Position numbers and translations under genes: made by a program
Notes under the pieces: generated by a model
What the model was told of the DNA's origin: nothing
Databases searched by the model: none
Seen by the model: the letters and a program-made list of their open reading frames with translations, nothing else
In this document: one piece after another, positions 1 through 7,781 of the stretch
Layout: every line of letters starts with the position of its first letter
Numbering within the stretch: position 1 is the stretch's first letter
Source of the DNA: CAUZFZ01 sp964431285
GTDB taxonomy: Bacteria; Planctomycetota; Planctomycetia; Planctomycetales; Planctomycetaceae
DNA: 23,389 nt
Assembly (NCBI GenBank): GCA_964431285.1
Contig: CAYSJO010000163.1
Coordinates: 1 to 23,389 of the forward strand
Reading direction: 5' to 3'

Positions 1-1824
1 CGAGACAAGACTCAGTCGATTTACCGAGGCTTCCTCGTCCCATCGGAAACTGGCGAAGACCACTTGAAGTTGACGGTCAAGCCCTTCTTCGACCGGCAGT
101 CAGACACAACGTTGCTGCTGGTCTCTCTGGAAGAAATGGAATCGCCCGTCCGTCCGGCCAGTCCCGTTGCGGAAGAGCAGTTCGATGCGTCCGGCGAATC
201 GATGCAGCGGATTGCCGACCTGGAATACGAGCTTCGCTACACCAAGGAGCATCTGCAGTCCACGGTCGAAGAACTGGAAACCAGCAACGAGGAACTGCAG
301 AGCACCAACGAGGAACCGCACTCGGTCAACGAAGAGCTGTACACGGTCAATTCGGAATACCAGACGAAGATCGGGGAACTCACACAGCTCAACAACGACA
401 TCGACAATCTGCTGCGAAGTACGGATATCGGGACGATCTTCCTGGACACGGATCTGCGCATCCGCAAGTTCACGCCAGCCATCGTGGATGAATTCCACCT
501 CCTGCCGCGCGACGTGGGTCGTCCGATCGAGCACATTTCGCACAACATCGTTTACGGCCAGTTGCTGCCAGACGTCAATCAGGTGCTGGCCACGGGTCGA
601 CCGATTGAACAGGAAGTGCGGAATCGGGACGGCGTGCATCTGCTGATGCGGATTCGACCCTACCGCACGGAGACAAACACGCAGGCAGGTGTCGTGCTGG
701 CATTCATTGATGTGACACGGCTGAACCGGGCCGAGCAGGCCTTGCGCGATTCCCAGGCGCTGTATTCCTCGCTGGTGGAAATCCTGCCGATGTGTGTCAT
801 GCGGAAAGACCTCGACGGCCGACTGACGTTTGCGAATCAGGCGTTTTGCCGACTACTGGGTCAGCCGGCGGAAGACGTTCTGGGCCGGACGGATCACGAA
901 CTGTATCCGCAGGAACTTGCCGACAAATACCGGAACGACGATCTAAAGGTCATCCAGACCCGTGAACCGTTCGACGGCGTCGAGCGGCACAAGCAGGACG
1001 GCCGACGGATGTATGTCCACACGATGAAGACGCCGCTGTTCGATTCGAAGGACCGTATTCTAGGTGTCCTGGTGGCGTTCTGGGACGTGACGGAGCGCAT
1101 AAGTGCCGCGGAGGAGGTGAAGCGTTACGCCGCGGATCTCGAACAGAGTAATCAGGATCTTGAACAGTTCGCGCACGTCGCGTCACACGACCTGCAGGAA
1201 CCGCTGCGGACGATCGGAAGCTACTGTCAGCTTCTCGAAAAGCAGTTGAAGCAGTGGCTCGACAGCGATTCGAAGAAGTACATGGGGTTTGTCATCGATG
1301 CATCGGCGCGGATGCATCGTCTGATCCAGGGGCTACTGAAGTACTCGCACGTCGGAACGCGGGCCAGGGAATTCGAAGACGTTGACACGCAGGAAATCCT
1401 GAACCAGACACTGGCCGACCTGCACTCCGTAATCGATGCAAGCCAGGCGACCGTGACTCACGACGAGTTGCCGACGTTGCTGGCCATCCGCTTACAGATG
1501 GGGCAGCTCTTCCAGAACCTCATAGGGAACGCGATCATGTATCGCAGCGAACAGCCGCCGCAGATCCATGTGGGGGTGGAGCAGCAGGAGGGGCAATGGG
1601 TCTTCTCGATTCGCGACAACGGCATCGGCATTCCTGCTGAACAGACGGAACGCGTGTTCGTGATCTTTCAGAGACTCCATGCGCGCGATCAGTATCCCGG
1701 CACGGGAATCGGACTGTCGCTCTGCAAGCGGATTGTTGAGCGGGACAGTGGCCGGGTCTGGATCGAGTCGGAGTCTGGTTCCGGCACGACCATCTTCTTC
1801 AGCCTGCCGGAAGAGCAGGACTGA
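1..1824 (+). CDS. Hybrid sensor histidine kinase, C-terminal part of a CheB/CheR/PAS-type protein (5' truncated by window)
   Basis: The frame is open from base 1, so this is the 3' part of a longer gene; I number codons from base 1 (607 residues). A long coiled coil (about residues 65-138) of the ELETSNEELQSTNEE type is followed by a PAS domain (about 138-240, RSTDIGTIFLDTDLRI), a second PAS domain (about 250-368), a HisKA domain with the H-box ASHDLQEPLR (His396) and a HATPase domain (N-box around Asn510, DNGIGIP around 539, GTGIGL around 567). This coiled coil plus PAS is typical of proteins that begin with CheB methylesterase and CheR methyltransferase domains; that those lie upstream is inference. 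It should autophosphorylate and pass phosphate to a receiver, probably the one at 3310-4255. Oddities are a proline inside the coiled coil (NEEPHS) and IVERDSG where this family usually has IVERHGG. The TGA ends two bases before the next ATG. Confidence 0.93.
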   Translation, partial: RDKTQSIYRGFLVPSETGEDHLKLTVKPFFDRQSDTTLLLVSLEEMESPVRPASPVAEEQFDASGESMQRIADLEYELRYTKEHLQSTVEELETSNEELQSTNEEPHSVNEELYTVNSEYQTKIGELTQLNNDIDNLLRSTDIGTIFLDTDLRIRKFTPAIVDEFHLLPRDVGRPIEHISHNIVYGQLLPDVNQVLATGRPIEQEVRNRDGVHLLMRIRPYRTETNTQAGVVLAFIDVTRLNRAEQALRDSQALYSSLVEILPMCVMRKDLDGRLTFANQAFCRLLGQPAEDVLGRTDHELYPQELADKYRNDDLKVIQTREPFDGVERHKQDGRRMYVHTMKTPLFDSKDRILGVLVAFWDVTERISAAEEVKRYAADLEQSNQDLEQFAHVASHDLQEPLRTIGSYCQLLEKQLKQWLDSDSKKYMGFVIDASARMHRLIQGLLKYSHVGTRAREFEDVDTQEILNQTLADLHSVIDASQATVTHDELPTLLAIRLQMGQLFQNLIGNAIMYRSEQPPQIHVGVEQQEGQWVFSIRDNGIGIPAEQTERVFVIFQRLHARDQYPGTGIGLSLCKRIVERDSGRVWIESESGSGTTIFFSLPEEQD

Positions 1825-1825
1825 C

Positions 1826-3217
1826 ATGAATCCCTACGACGACTTCTGCGAACGATTCGTCCACAGCGGCATCGTGATGCCCGATGCGGCGAACGTAACA
1901 CTTGCGCAGTGGCGGGAGCGGCTGGACTGGTCCAGCGACGCGCAGGCTCTGGCCGACGAACTGGTTGTCGAAGGTGTTCTCTCACGTTTCCAGGCCGAAG
2001 CCCTACTGGCCGGACTGACCCAGCCCTGGGGCGTCGGTCCATGGCAACTGCTTGACCTGATCGCGGCCGGTCGCCTGGGCAACATTTTCCGTGCAGTTCA
2101 CACTGAAACCCGGGAACCGGCCAGTGTGAAGGTCTTCCCCCGTACGCTCGCGTTCGACGACGAAAAACTGGCCCGCATGCATCGTGAAGCGCATGTTTCC
2201 GTGCAGCTTTCCCATCCGGCGGTTGTTCGCTGCATCGAACTCGGACAGGCCGAAGGAGTCACGTATGTCGCGTTTGAACCGCTGGAATGTGAAACACTGG
2301 CCGCGCGCCTGGAGCGTGATGGCAGGTTGCCTTTCGGCGAAGCCTGCCGGCTGATTTACCAGGCGGCTCTGGGAATTGAGTATCTGCATTCGGAAGGCGT
2401 CGTACACCGCGATGTGCAGCCCGCGAATCTGTTGCTGACAACCGACCGGCGGCTGAAAGTGCTTGAATTCGGGGCTGCCCGCGACGCGCTGGAAATGCTG
2501 GACTCGGACAACGAACAGAGTCTCACGCAACTGGCACAGGGATCGATCCTGGGCACGTTCGACTACATGTCTCCCGAGCAGGCGCTGGATACGCACGGAG
2601 TGGACTCCCGCTGCGACGTCTATTCGCTCGGCTGCGTGCTGTACCACTGTTTGACCGGTCAGCCGCCCGTTCCCGATGCGCATCCGGTGCGACAGATGTT
2701 GCGTCACCAGAGCGAACAGCCACAGCCGATCGAAGAACTCGCGTCCGATGTTCCCTTTCAACTGGCCGAATGCGTGCGATCGATGCTCAGCAAACGGCCT
2801 GAGGACCGTCTTCAGCGGGCTCGCGATGCGGCCAGTTTGCTCAAAGACTTCTTCGTCGAAGAACATTCTTCGACGGTGGTGAGTACGGAACGAAGCATTC
2901 AGCCGACAACCGATGATGAACTGCAGGTCGAGACCGTTGATGGTGCGCAAGTCGTGCGTTTCTACAGTCCGGATGCACTGAAACGAACGCCCATCGACTC
3001 AGTATTGAACGAACTGACGAGCATCTATAGACCGTTCGACAGAGAAGAAACTCGTGCTCGACATGGCACGGGTGGAGTTCCTCGCCAGCCCGGCGCTGAG
3101 CATGCTGCTGGCTCTGAACAAGTACGCGCAGGTGGCTGGCGGTCGGACGTTGCTGTGCAACCTTCAACCGGTCATCGCCGAAGTATTCTCCGTCTCTCAA
3201 CTCGATCGCATCATTGA
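1826..3217 (+). CDS. Ser/Thr kinase-like protein (probable pseudokinase) with frameshifted C-terminal STAS domain
   Basis: The ATG at 1826 has AGGA at 1817-1820 and follows the histidine kinase stop by one base, so translation is probably coupled. Residues 1-70 are the short N-terminal domain that precedes many planctomycete kinases (ELVVEGVLSRFQAEALL). The kinase domain covers about 75-340: the ATP-binding Lys is present (SVKVF, Lys102), HRD is present (194-196), but the catalytic-loop Lys is Gln (HRDVQPAN) and DFG is EFG (214-216); the glycine loop is degenerate (AAGRLGNIF). Residues about 365-400 form the first half of a STAS domain (VETVDGAQVVRFYSPDAL). After Ile400 (3023-3025) this frame loses similarity and ends at 3217, while the second STAS half continues in the +1 frame to 3275. 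The kinase domain is complete, but catalysis is doubtful. Role by inference: a scaffold or partner-switching regulator working with the flanking two-component proteins. Confidence 0.85.
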   Translation: MNPYDDFCERFVHSGIVMPDAANVTLAQWRERLDWSSDAQALADELVVEGVLSRFQAEALLAGLTQPWGVGPWQLLDLIAAGRLGNIFRAVHTETREPASVKVFPRTLAFDDEKLARMHREAHVSVQLSHPAVVRCIELGQAEGVTYVAFEPLECETLAARLERDGRLPFGEACRLIYQAALGIEYLHSEGVVHRDVQPANLLLTTDRRLKVLEFGAARDALEMLDSDNEQSLTQLAQGSILGTFDYMSPEQALDTHGVDSRCDVYSLGCVLYHCLTGQPPVPDAHPVRQMLRHQSEQPQPIEELASDVPFQLAECVRSMLSKRPEDRLQRARDAASLLKDFFVEEHSSTVVSTERSIQPTTDDELQVETVDGAQVVRFYSPDALKRTPIDSVLNELTSIYRPFDREETRARHGTGGVPRQPGAEHAAGSEQVRAGGWRSDVAVQPSTGHRRSILRLSTRSHH

Positions 3218-3275
3218 GATTTGTGAGAACGAATCCACAGCAACTGCTTCTTCGCGGTCGCCGTTGTCGCGTTGA
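3018..3275 (+). pseudogene. Out-of-frame second half of the kinase-linked STAS domain
   Basis: Directly after the point where the kinase frame stops making sense, the next frame reads SIDRSTEKKLVLDMARVEF and goes on with FLASPALSMLLALNKYAQV and LLCNLQPVIAEVF to a TGA at 3273-3275. This is the second half of an anti-sigma-antagonist-type STAS domain. The frame is closed upstream by a TGA at 3015-3017, so it cannot encode the whole domain alone. One extra base around 3023-3030 explains the break: removing it gives a STAS domain of normal spacing. The GTG at 3054 could start a 73-residue peptide, but it would lack the first strand of the domain and is unlikely to be a natural protein. Confidence 0.8.
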
Positions 3276-3309
3276 CCGTTTCCCGCGTTTGCAGCACAGA
3301 CGGACCGTC

Positions 3310-4255
3310 ATGCAGCCGATCGAAATCCTGATCATCGAGCATAACGAGTCGGACGCGGTGCAGTTTCAGCGCACTGAAGAAGTCGAATCTATTCAACGCA
3401 GTGCACACATTCAAAGATTCCGAACAGGCACTGCAGTGTCTCCGTCAGCAGGGGAACTACCGGGATGTTCGACGACCCGGTCTGGTGGTGATGGACCTCA
3501 TGCTCGACGTCGCCGGCAAGCACGGGTTTGAAATCATCGCCGAGATGAAGGATGACCCGGAACTGCGGTCCATCCCGATTGTCGTGCTGACAGAGGGCCA
3601 GCAAGAGGCTGACATCCTGGAAGCCTACAGCGGGGGTGCGTACTCATTCATATCCCGTCCGCTTGACTTCGATCGCCTGCAGGAAACGGCCACGATCTTT
3701 TCGCAGTATTGGGCATTGGTAACGCGCCTTCCGGACCTTGCAGATACAGATGACAGCCCGCTGATTTCGACCGAACTGTCCACCGACGTGATTCAGGCCC
3801 TGTCGCCGGACACAGTCACACCCCTTGAGATTCTGGTAGTCGATGACAGCGAATCCGACGCGCTGCTGGTGCAGATTACGTTCGAGCAATCAAACCTGGT
3901 CAACGTCGTGCATGTGGTTGAAGACGGCGAGGAGGCGATGGCCTACCTGCATCGCGAGGGAAAGTACCAGGATGCCGCACGGCCTGGTCTGGTCCTGCTG
4001 GACATCAACATGCCCAGGAAAAACGGTTTCGAGGTGCTGGCCGAAATGAAGCAGGATCCCGATCTGCGAACGATCCCGGTCGTGATGCTGACGATGAGTC
4101 AGCAGGATGCGGACGTCCGTCGAGCCTTTAGCGACGGTGCCTGCTCGTTCATTCCCAAGCCGGTCAACTTTGAAGACATGACCGTCATCGCCCAGCAGTT
4201 TGCGCTCTATTGGTCGCTGGTGGCCGAAGTTCCCCATCCACACACTGACTCGTAA
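3310..4255 (+). pseudogene. Two-receiver (REC-REC) response regulator, frameshifted in the first receiver
   Basis: The gene starts at ATG 3310 (MQPIEILIIEHNESDAVQFQ) and changes frame near 3372-3380, after which LKKSNLFNAVHTFKD continues in another frame to the TAA at 4253-4255. Comparison with receiver 2 in the same protein shows the lesion: DALLVQITFEQSNLVNVVH aligns without gaps to DAVQFQRTLKKSNLFNAVH if a CT dinucleotide is restored after GCACT. Receiver 1 is degenerate (acidic pair replaced by EH, conserved Lys replaced by Arg in SFISRP), though its phosphoacceptor Asp remains (VVMDLM). Receiver 2 is canonical: VVDDSESD, phosphoacceptor LLDIN, Thr in MLTMS and Lys in IPKP. There is no output domain, as in Rcp1-type single-domain regulators. 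A GTG at 3401 could start a protein lacking the front of receiver 1 but with receiver 2 whole. The likely phosphodonor is the upstream histidine kinase. Confidence 0.85.
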
Positions 4256-4322
4256 TTGTCCGCACTTCCCCGCCATGATCACGGCAGGAAATGTGAGTTA
4301 CGATTTTCCGCGGATGCGTTGC

Positions 4323-5804
4323 TCAAGAGAAGAGTCGCTCGACCACGCGGCCACCGGCAGCCAGTGACACGGGACGTCCCTGTTTGTCGGGGACAAACCC
4401 GTGTGGATTGATACCCAGAGAATGAAACACCGTTGCTGACAGATCGGGGCAGGACACGGGCAGGTCCTGCGGATACGCGGCATGTTTATCGGAACGTCCG
4501 TAAGTCGTTCCGCCCTGCACGCCGGCTCCTGCGACGATCGCCGGGAAGCAGTAGCTCCAGTGATCGCGTCCGTCATTCTGGCCGCGGTTAATGAACTTCG
4601 GCGTCCGACCCATTTCCCCGGCAGTTACGACAAGTGTTTCGTCGAGCAGCCCGCGGTCTGACAGGTCGCCAAACAATGCCGACAGTCCACGGTCGAGTCC
4701 CGGCAGAAGGAAGTCTCGCAGGCTGCCTGTGAGTTGATTGTGCGAATCCCACCCGGATGCGGCACCATCGGACATGTCCCAGATCACCGTCACGAATCGT
4801 GCGCCGGCTTCGATCATTCGACGGCCCATGATCAGCGACTGTCCGAACAGGTTACGCCCGTAACGGTCGCGCAACGACGCTGATTCGCGCCGAATATCCA
4901 ACGCATCGCGCAGTGTGCCGGAAGCAAGCAGGTTCCACGCGCTGGTGCGTGCCGAATCGTAGCCCGTGCGATTCCGCAATTCCGAGAACTTCCGCGACCC
5001 GACTTCGAACTGCTCGAGCAGACTGCGCCGGCGATCGAGTCGATCGATGGTCACACCGTCCGGCGGCGACATGCCCTCGAACTGAAACGACAGTTCGTCG
5101 TCTGAGCAGTCGCGGTAGTACGGGTTGTCGGTTGAGCAATACGCGTTGTCTGCTTTGCCTGGTCGCTTGTGAATTCGTGTCGCCAGCGCGTTGTTTTCAG
5201 GCCCGAGCCATCCCGCGTACTGCCCCAGTCGGTCGTAACGTCCATCAAGCTGAATCTGCCCGTGACGATTCGGCAGATAGATATAACCGGGAATGGGTCG
5301 AGTTGACCCCGCAGCCGCCTGGCGATTTAAGTACTCAACAACCGATCCCATTGACGGCCAGTCATTTGGCGCGGCGTTGACGCGCGCCGGTCCACGTTCG
5401 GCCGGCGGCATTGTGTGGCCGGTCTGTATGAAGTGCGATCCGTTGTGATCGTTCTGCGGATGATTGAGTGTCCGCACCACACAATACTGGTCCGAACACT
5501 CCGCCAGCATCGGCAGGTGTTCGCAGATGCGCAATCCTGGTGTGCGCGAGTCAATTGGTGAGAACGGACCGCGCACCGTTGACGGTGCGTCGGGCTTCAT
5601 ATCCACCGTCTCCAGTTGACTTGGTCCACCGAACAGATAGACAAACAGAACGGACTTCGCGCGACCGCGGGAGAACGGTTCAGACTGCGCCGCGCCGGTC
5701 TGTGGAAGGGCCAGCCCACAAAGTCCAGCACCGCCAGCGCGGATCCACTCACGGCGGGTCGCACCACTGCAGTCTGAACGTGGTCGGCTGAGGATGCTCA
5801 GCAT
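4323..5804 (-). CDS. DUF1501 family Tat-exported protein
   Basis: This 493-residue protein begins with a twin-arginine-like export signal (TRREWIRAGGAGLCGLALP, about residues 16-35). Typical DUF1501 sequence follows: SVLFVYLFGGPSQLETVDMK, HPQNDHNGSHFIQTGH, the DSHNQ region and TAGEMGRTPKFN-like and DGRDHW motifs near the C-terminus. The family is sulfatase-like in fold, abundant in planctomycetes and usually paired with a DUF1549/DUF1553 cytochrome-type partner; no such partner is visible here. Its biochemical activity is not established. ATG 5804 is preceded by GGAG (complement of 5815-5818). It is the last gene of a minus-strand cluster, 85 bases after exbD. The frame is complete and ends in TGA. 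Confidence 0.93.
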   Translation of the reverse strand: MLSILSRPRSDCSGATRREWIRAGGAGLCGLALPQTGAAQSEPFSRGRAKSVLFVYLFGGPSQLETVDMKPDAPSTVRGPFSPIDSRTPGLRICEHLPMLAECSDQYCVVRTLNHPQNDHNGSHFIQTGHTMPPAERGPARVNAAPNDWPSMGSVVEYLNRQAAAGSTRPIPGYIYLPNRHGQIQLDGRYDRLGQYAGWLGPENNALATRIHKRPGKADNAYCSTDNPYYRDCSDDELSFQFEGMSPPDGVTIDRLDRRRSLLEQFEVGSRKFSELRNRTGYDSARTSAWNLLASGTLRDALDIRRESASLRDRYGRNLFGQSLIMGRRMIEAGARFVTVIWDMSDGAASGWDSHNQLTGSLRDFLLPGLDRGLSALFGDLSDRGLLDETLVVTAGEMGRTPKFINRGQNDGRDHWSYCFPAIVAGAGVQGGTTYGRSDKHAAYPQDLPVSCPDLSATVFHSLGINPHGFVPDKQGRPVSLAAGGRVVERLFS

Positions 5805-5889
5805 GATCGATCGTCTCCAAGTAACGGTGGCCCAGCATCATAAGCAAAAGTGTGTCGATAAATCCGCCGGGGCCACAGCCGGATCGGGA

Positions 5890-6312
5890 CTACTCGCGCT
5901 TCGGCAACACGGCAAAACCCACCTGGCTCACGCCCAGTCGCGCACACGCCAGTAGGATCGGCTCGATGTCGACGTAGGTCGCGTTTCGGTCAGATCGTAT
6001 GCGTACCTCGAACGGCGTCTTCGACTCTTCGGTAGACGTGAGGATCAACTGCTCAAGCTGCGGCAGCGTGACAGCACGGCCTCCGACATGTAGCGAACGA
6101 TCTGACATGACCGTGACAACGAGCCGCTGCGGCGTCTGCTCGTCGTCCCGCTGTACCTGGCTTGCTTCCGGAAGCTCGACGGGCTCGACAGCGTCGCTGC
6201 GCGCCACGTGACTGGCGACCAGAAAGAAGATCACCAGCAGAAAAACAATGTCGATAAGCGACGTCACATTGAAGCTGACCGAACGCGTGTGCTTCATAGT
6301 GGAGACTTTCAC
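5890..6312 (-). CDS. exbD: ExbD/TolR-type biopolymer transport protein
   Basis: A 140-residue protein with one N-terminal membrane helix (SLIDIVFLLVIFFLVASHV, about 18-36) containing the conserved aspartate of the ExbD/TolR family (LIDIVFLL), followed by a periplasmic domain (LVVTVMSDRSLHVGGRAV). With the adjacent ExbB/MotA-type protein it should form a proton-driven complex in the inner membrane that powers an outer-membrane or envelope process. The GTG start at 6312 overlaps the upstream stop as GTGA, indicating translational coupling; the ATG at 6297 is an alternative start that would remove five residues. It ends in TAG. Which TonB- or TolA-like partner it serves cannot be told from this window. 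Confidence 0.9.
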   Translation of the reverse strand: MKVSTMKHTRSVSFNVTSLIDIVFLLVIFFLVASHVARSDAVEPVELPEASQVQRDDEQTPQRLVVTVMSDRSLHVGGRAVTLPQLEQLILTSTEESKTPFEVRIRSDRNATYVDIEPILLACARLGVSQVGFAVLPKRE

Positions 6313-7145
6313 CGGTGCGACTCCCGTTCAATGGCAACGGATGGCACGCGTGGCGCCACTTCTTCAGGACGCTCAGTCCGGCTTTTTTTGGGGGGCTGGT
6401 GAGCCTGGTCACGTCGAAAATCTGCAAACACGCTTTCGGCTGTTAGAGCGGCTTCGGCCACCAACTCGTCGATTCGATTTCGGAAGATGGCGAAACTCGC
6501 GAAGGCCGGGATGGCGACTGTCAGTCCCAGCATGGTGGTGACCAGAGCCCGGTAGATGCCCGGTGCCAGCTCCGAGACGGCCGGGTTGGCCTTCGCCTCG
6601 AATTCCATGAACGCCTGGATCATCCCCCAGACTGTGCCCAACAACCCAAGCATTGGGGCCAGCGTTCCGATCAGATGCAGGTATTCGATCTTACGGAGCA
6701 GTCGAGCGGACTGCTCGTGCGCCGCTTCTTCCATGGCCTTGTCGGCATCGGAATATCCCAGATCAATGACGGACAGACCGGACGCCAGAACATGACTCAG
6801 GACACACGGCTGCAACTGACACTGTTGGCGCGCGTCTTCGAATTTTCGTTCGGTGATCTGGCGATGCACGGCGGCGGCCAGATCTTCCGGGACGAGTTTC
6901 TTCCGACGAATGCTGAGCACATGCTCGACGATCAGGTAGACCATGCAGAGACTCAGCGCGAAGATCACACCGCCGACCAGGCCACCCGTGCGGACCAGAT
7001 CAACGAAACCCGTGTCCGAGCTTCCGGGGGGTGGATCTGCCCCATCCTGGGCGAACACCGGCGGAGCGAGAACGCTCATCGCAATCAGCATCAGCAGGCA
7101 GACAGCGGGCTGTCGGGGGACACCAAAGAAACATCCGTGAGGCAT
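6309..7145 (-). CDS. exbB: MotA/TolQ/ExbB proton channel family protein with signal peptide
   Basis: From ATG 7145 (MPHGCFFGVPRQPAVC) the protein has an N-terminal signal-like hydrophobic stretch (VCLLMLIAMSVLAPPVFA), a short spacer, a first channel helix (GGVIFALSLCMVYLIVEHVL), a cytoplasmic domain and the conserved two-helix signature LIGTLAPMLGLLGTVWGMI plus ALVTTMLGLTVAIPAFASF. This matches planctomycete ExbB-like proteins, which often carry a cleavable leader. The frame continues upstream to 7307, but that extension lacks family features and would overlap the preceding gene, so I chose 7145. The C-terminal tail is charged (PPKKSRTERPEEV). The stop overlaps the exbD start by four bases; the two products should assemble together. 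Confidence 0.9.
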   Translation of the reverse strand: MPHGCFFGVPRQPAVCLLMLIAMSVLAPPVFAQDGADPPPGSSDTGFVDLVRTGGLVGGVIFALSLCMVYLIVEHVLSIRRKKLVPEDLAAAVHRQITERKFEDARQQCQLQPCVLSHVLASGLSVIDLGYSDADKAMEEAAHEQSARLLRKIEYLHLIGTLAPMLGLLGTVWGMIQAFMEFEAKANPAVSELAPGIYRALVTTMLGLTVAIPAFASFAIFRNRIDELVAEAALTAESVFADFRRDQAHQPPKKSRTERPEEVAPRVPSVAIERESHR

Positions 7146-7236
7146 GCGCAATCCCGTAACTCTTAAGGGCAATAAAATCGGCGGAAGTCTATGCCGGCGG
7201 GAGTGCTGAAGAAATGCCTTCTCAGGCCACACCCGC

Positions 7237-7743
7237 TCATCGCAGAGCGTTCGATCGGTTCGCATAGGTGATGCGATGAGGATGAACCGTGAATTGTCGT
7301 CCCGCAATCCACAGTTTCTCTGCGTCGAACGGGCGCCGCAGTTTTGCAGCTTCGAGTTCTTCAGGATCGAACAGGGACAGTTTAACGTTCAGATACACGG
7401 ACGAATCTCGCCAGTATTCGAGAGTGCGAACATCGATGAACACTGAATTGTCGGAGCCCAGTGAGTCCATTTGGCGGAAACCCACACTCGGATAGTAAAC
7501 ACACATGTCCGGGCCTGGAGGCGGAGACCTGACCGTGACGTGGTAGTGCAGCGTACGGCCGCAACGATTTGTGATCGTCAGCCAGTGGCCGTCCAATTCG
7601 TGCGTCGCCAATTCTATTCCGGCATCGATTTTTCGGCGGACGGGAGAAGTCCACTGAGCCATCGCTGTGAGTGCGAGAATGATGAAGCACAAACACGAAT
7701 ACAGCGGCAGGACAACACGGAACATGCTTCGACGTCGGATCAT
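7237..7743 (-). CDS. Small secreted or membrane-anchored protein of unknown function
   Basis: This 168-residue protein is not recognised. Residues about 9-29 form a hydrophobic leader (VVLPLYSCLCFIILALTAMAQ), so it is probably exported or anchored by one helix. The remainder looks beta-rich (GHWLTITNRCGRTLHYHVTV, SVYLNVKLSLFD) with two cysteines after the leader. GGAG (complement of 7751-7754) lies seven bases from ATG 7743 and supports this start. It sits 38 bases downstream of the M20 peptidase and 91 bases upstream of exbB, so it is probably co-transcribed. A periplasmic partner of the Exb-type channel is possible but speculative. Confidence 0.65.
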   Translation of the reverse strand: MIRRRSMFRVVLPLYSCLCFIILALTAMAQWTSPVRRKIDAGIELATHELDGHWLTITNRCGRTLHYHVTVRSPPPGPDMCVYYPSVGFRQMDSLGSDNSVFIDVRTLEYWRDSSVYLNVKLSLFDPEELEAAKLRRPFDAEKLWIAGRQFTVHPHRITYANRSNALR

Positions 7744-7781
7744 TCACATTCTCCGCCCTGAGAGCTTAATCGACGATTGCT

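Noticed and set aside
2003..2950. Long open frame of 315 codons on the minus strand
   Set aside because: Antisense shadow of the kinase-like gene, which has clear kinase motifs on the plus strand; no domain or start signal on the minus strand.
3018..3385. Programmed ribosomal frameshifting in the two signalling genes
   Set aside because: No slippery heptamer and no obvious downstream structure at either site; the second is better explained by loss of a CT unit.
5805..5889. Terminator between exbD and the DUF1501 gene
   Set aside because: Only a loose GC-rich pairing (ATCCG with CGGAT) and no T-tract; same-strand neighbours are more likely co-transcribed.
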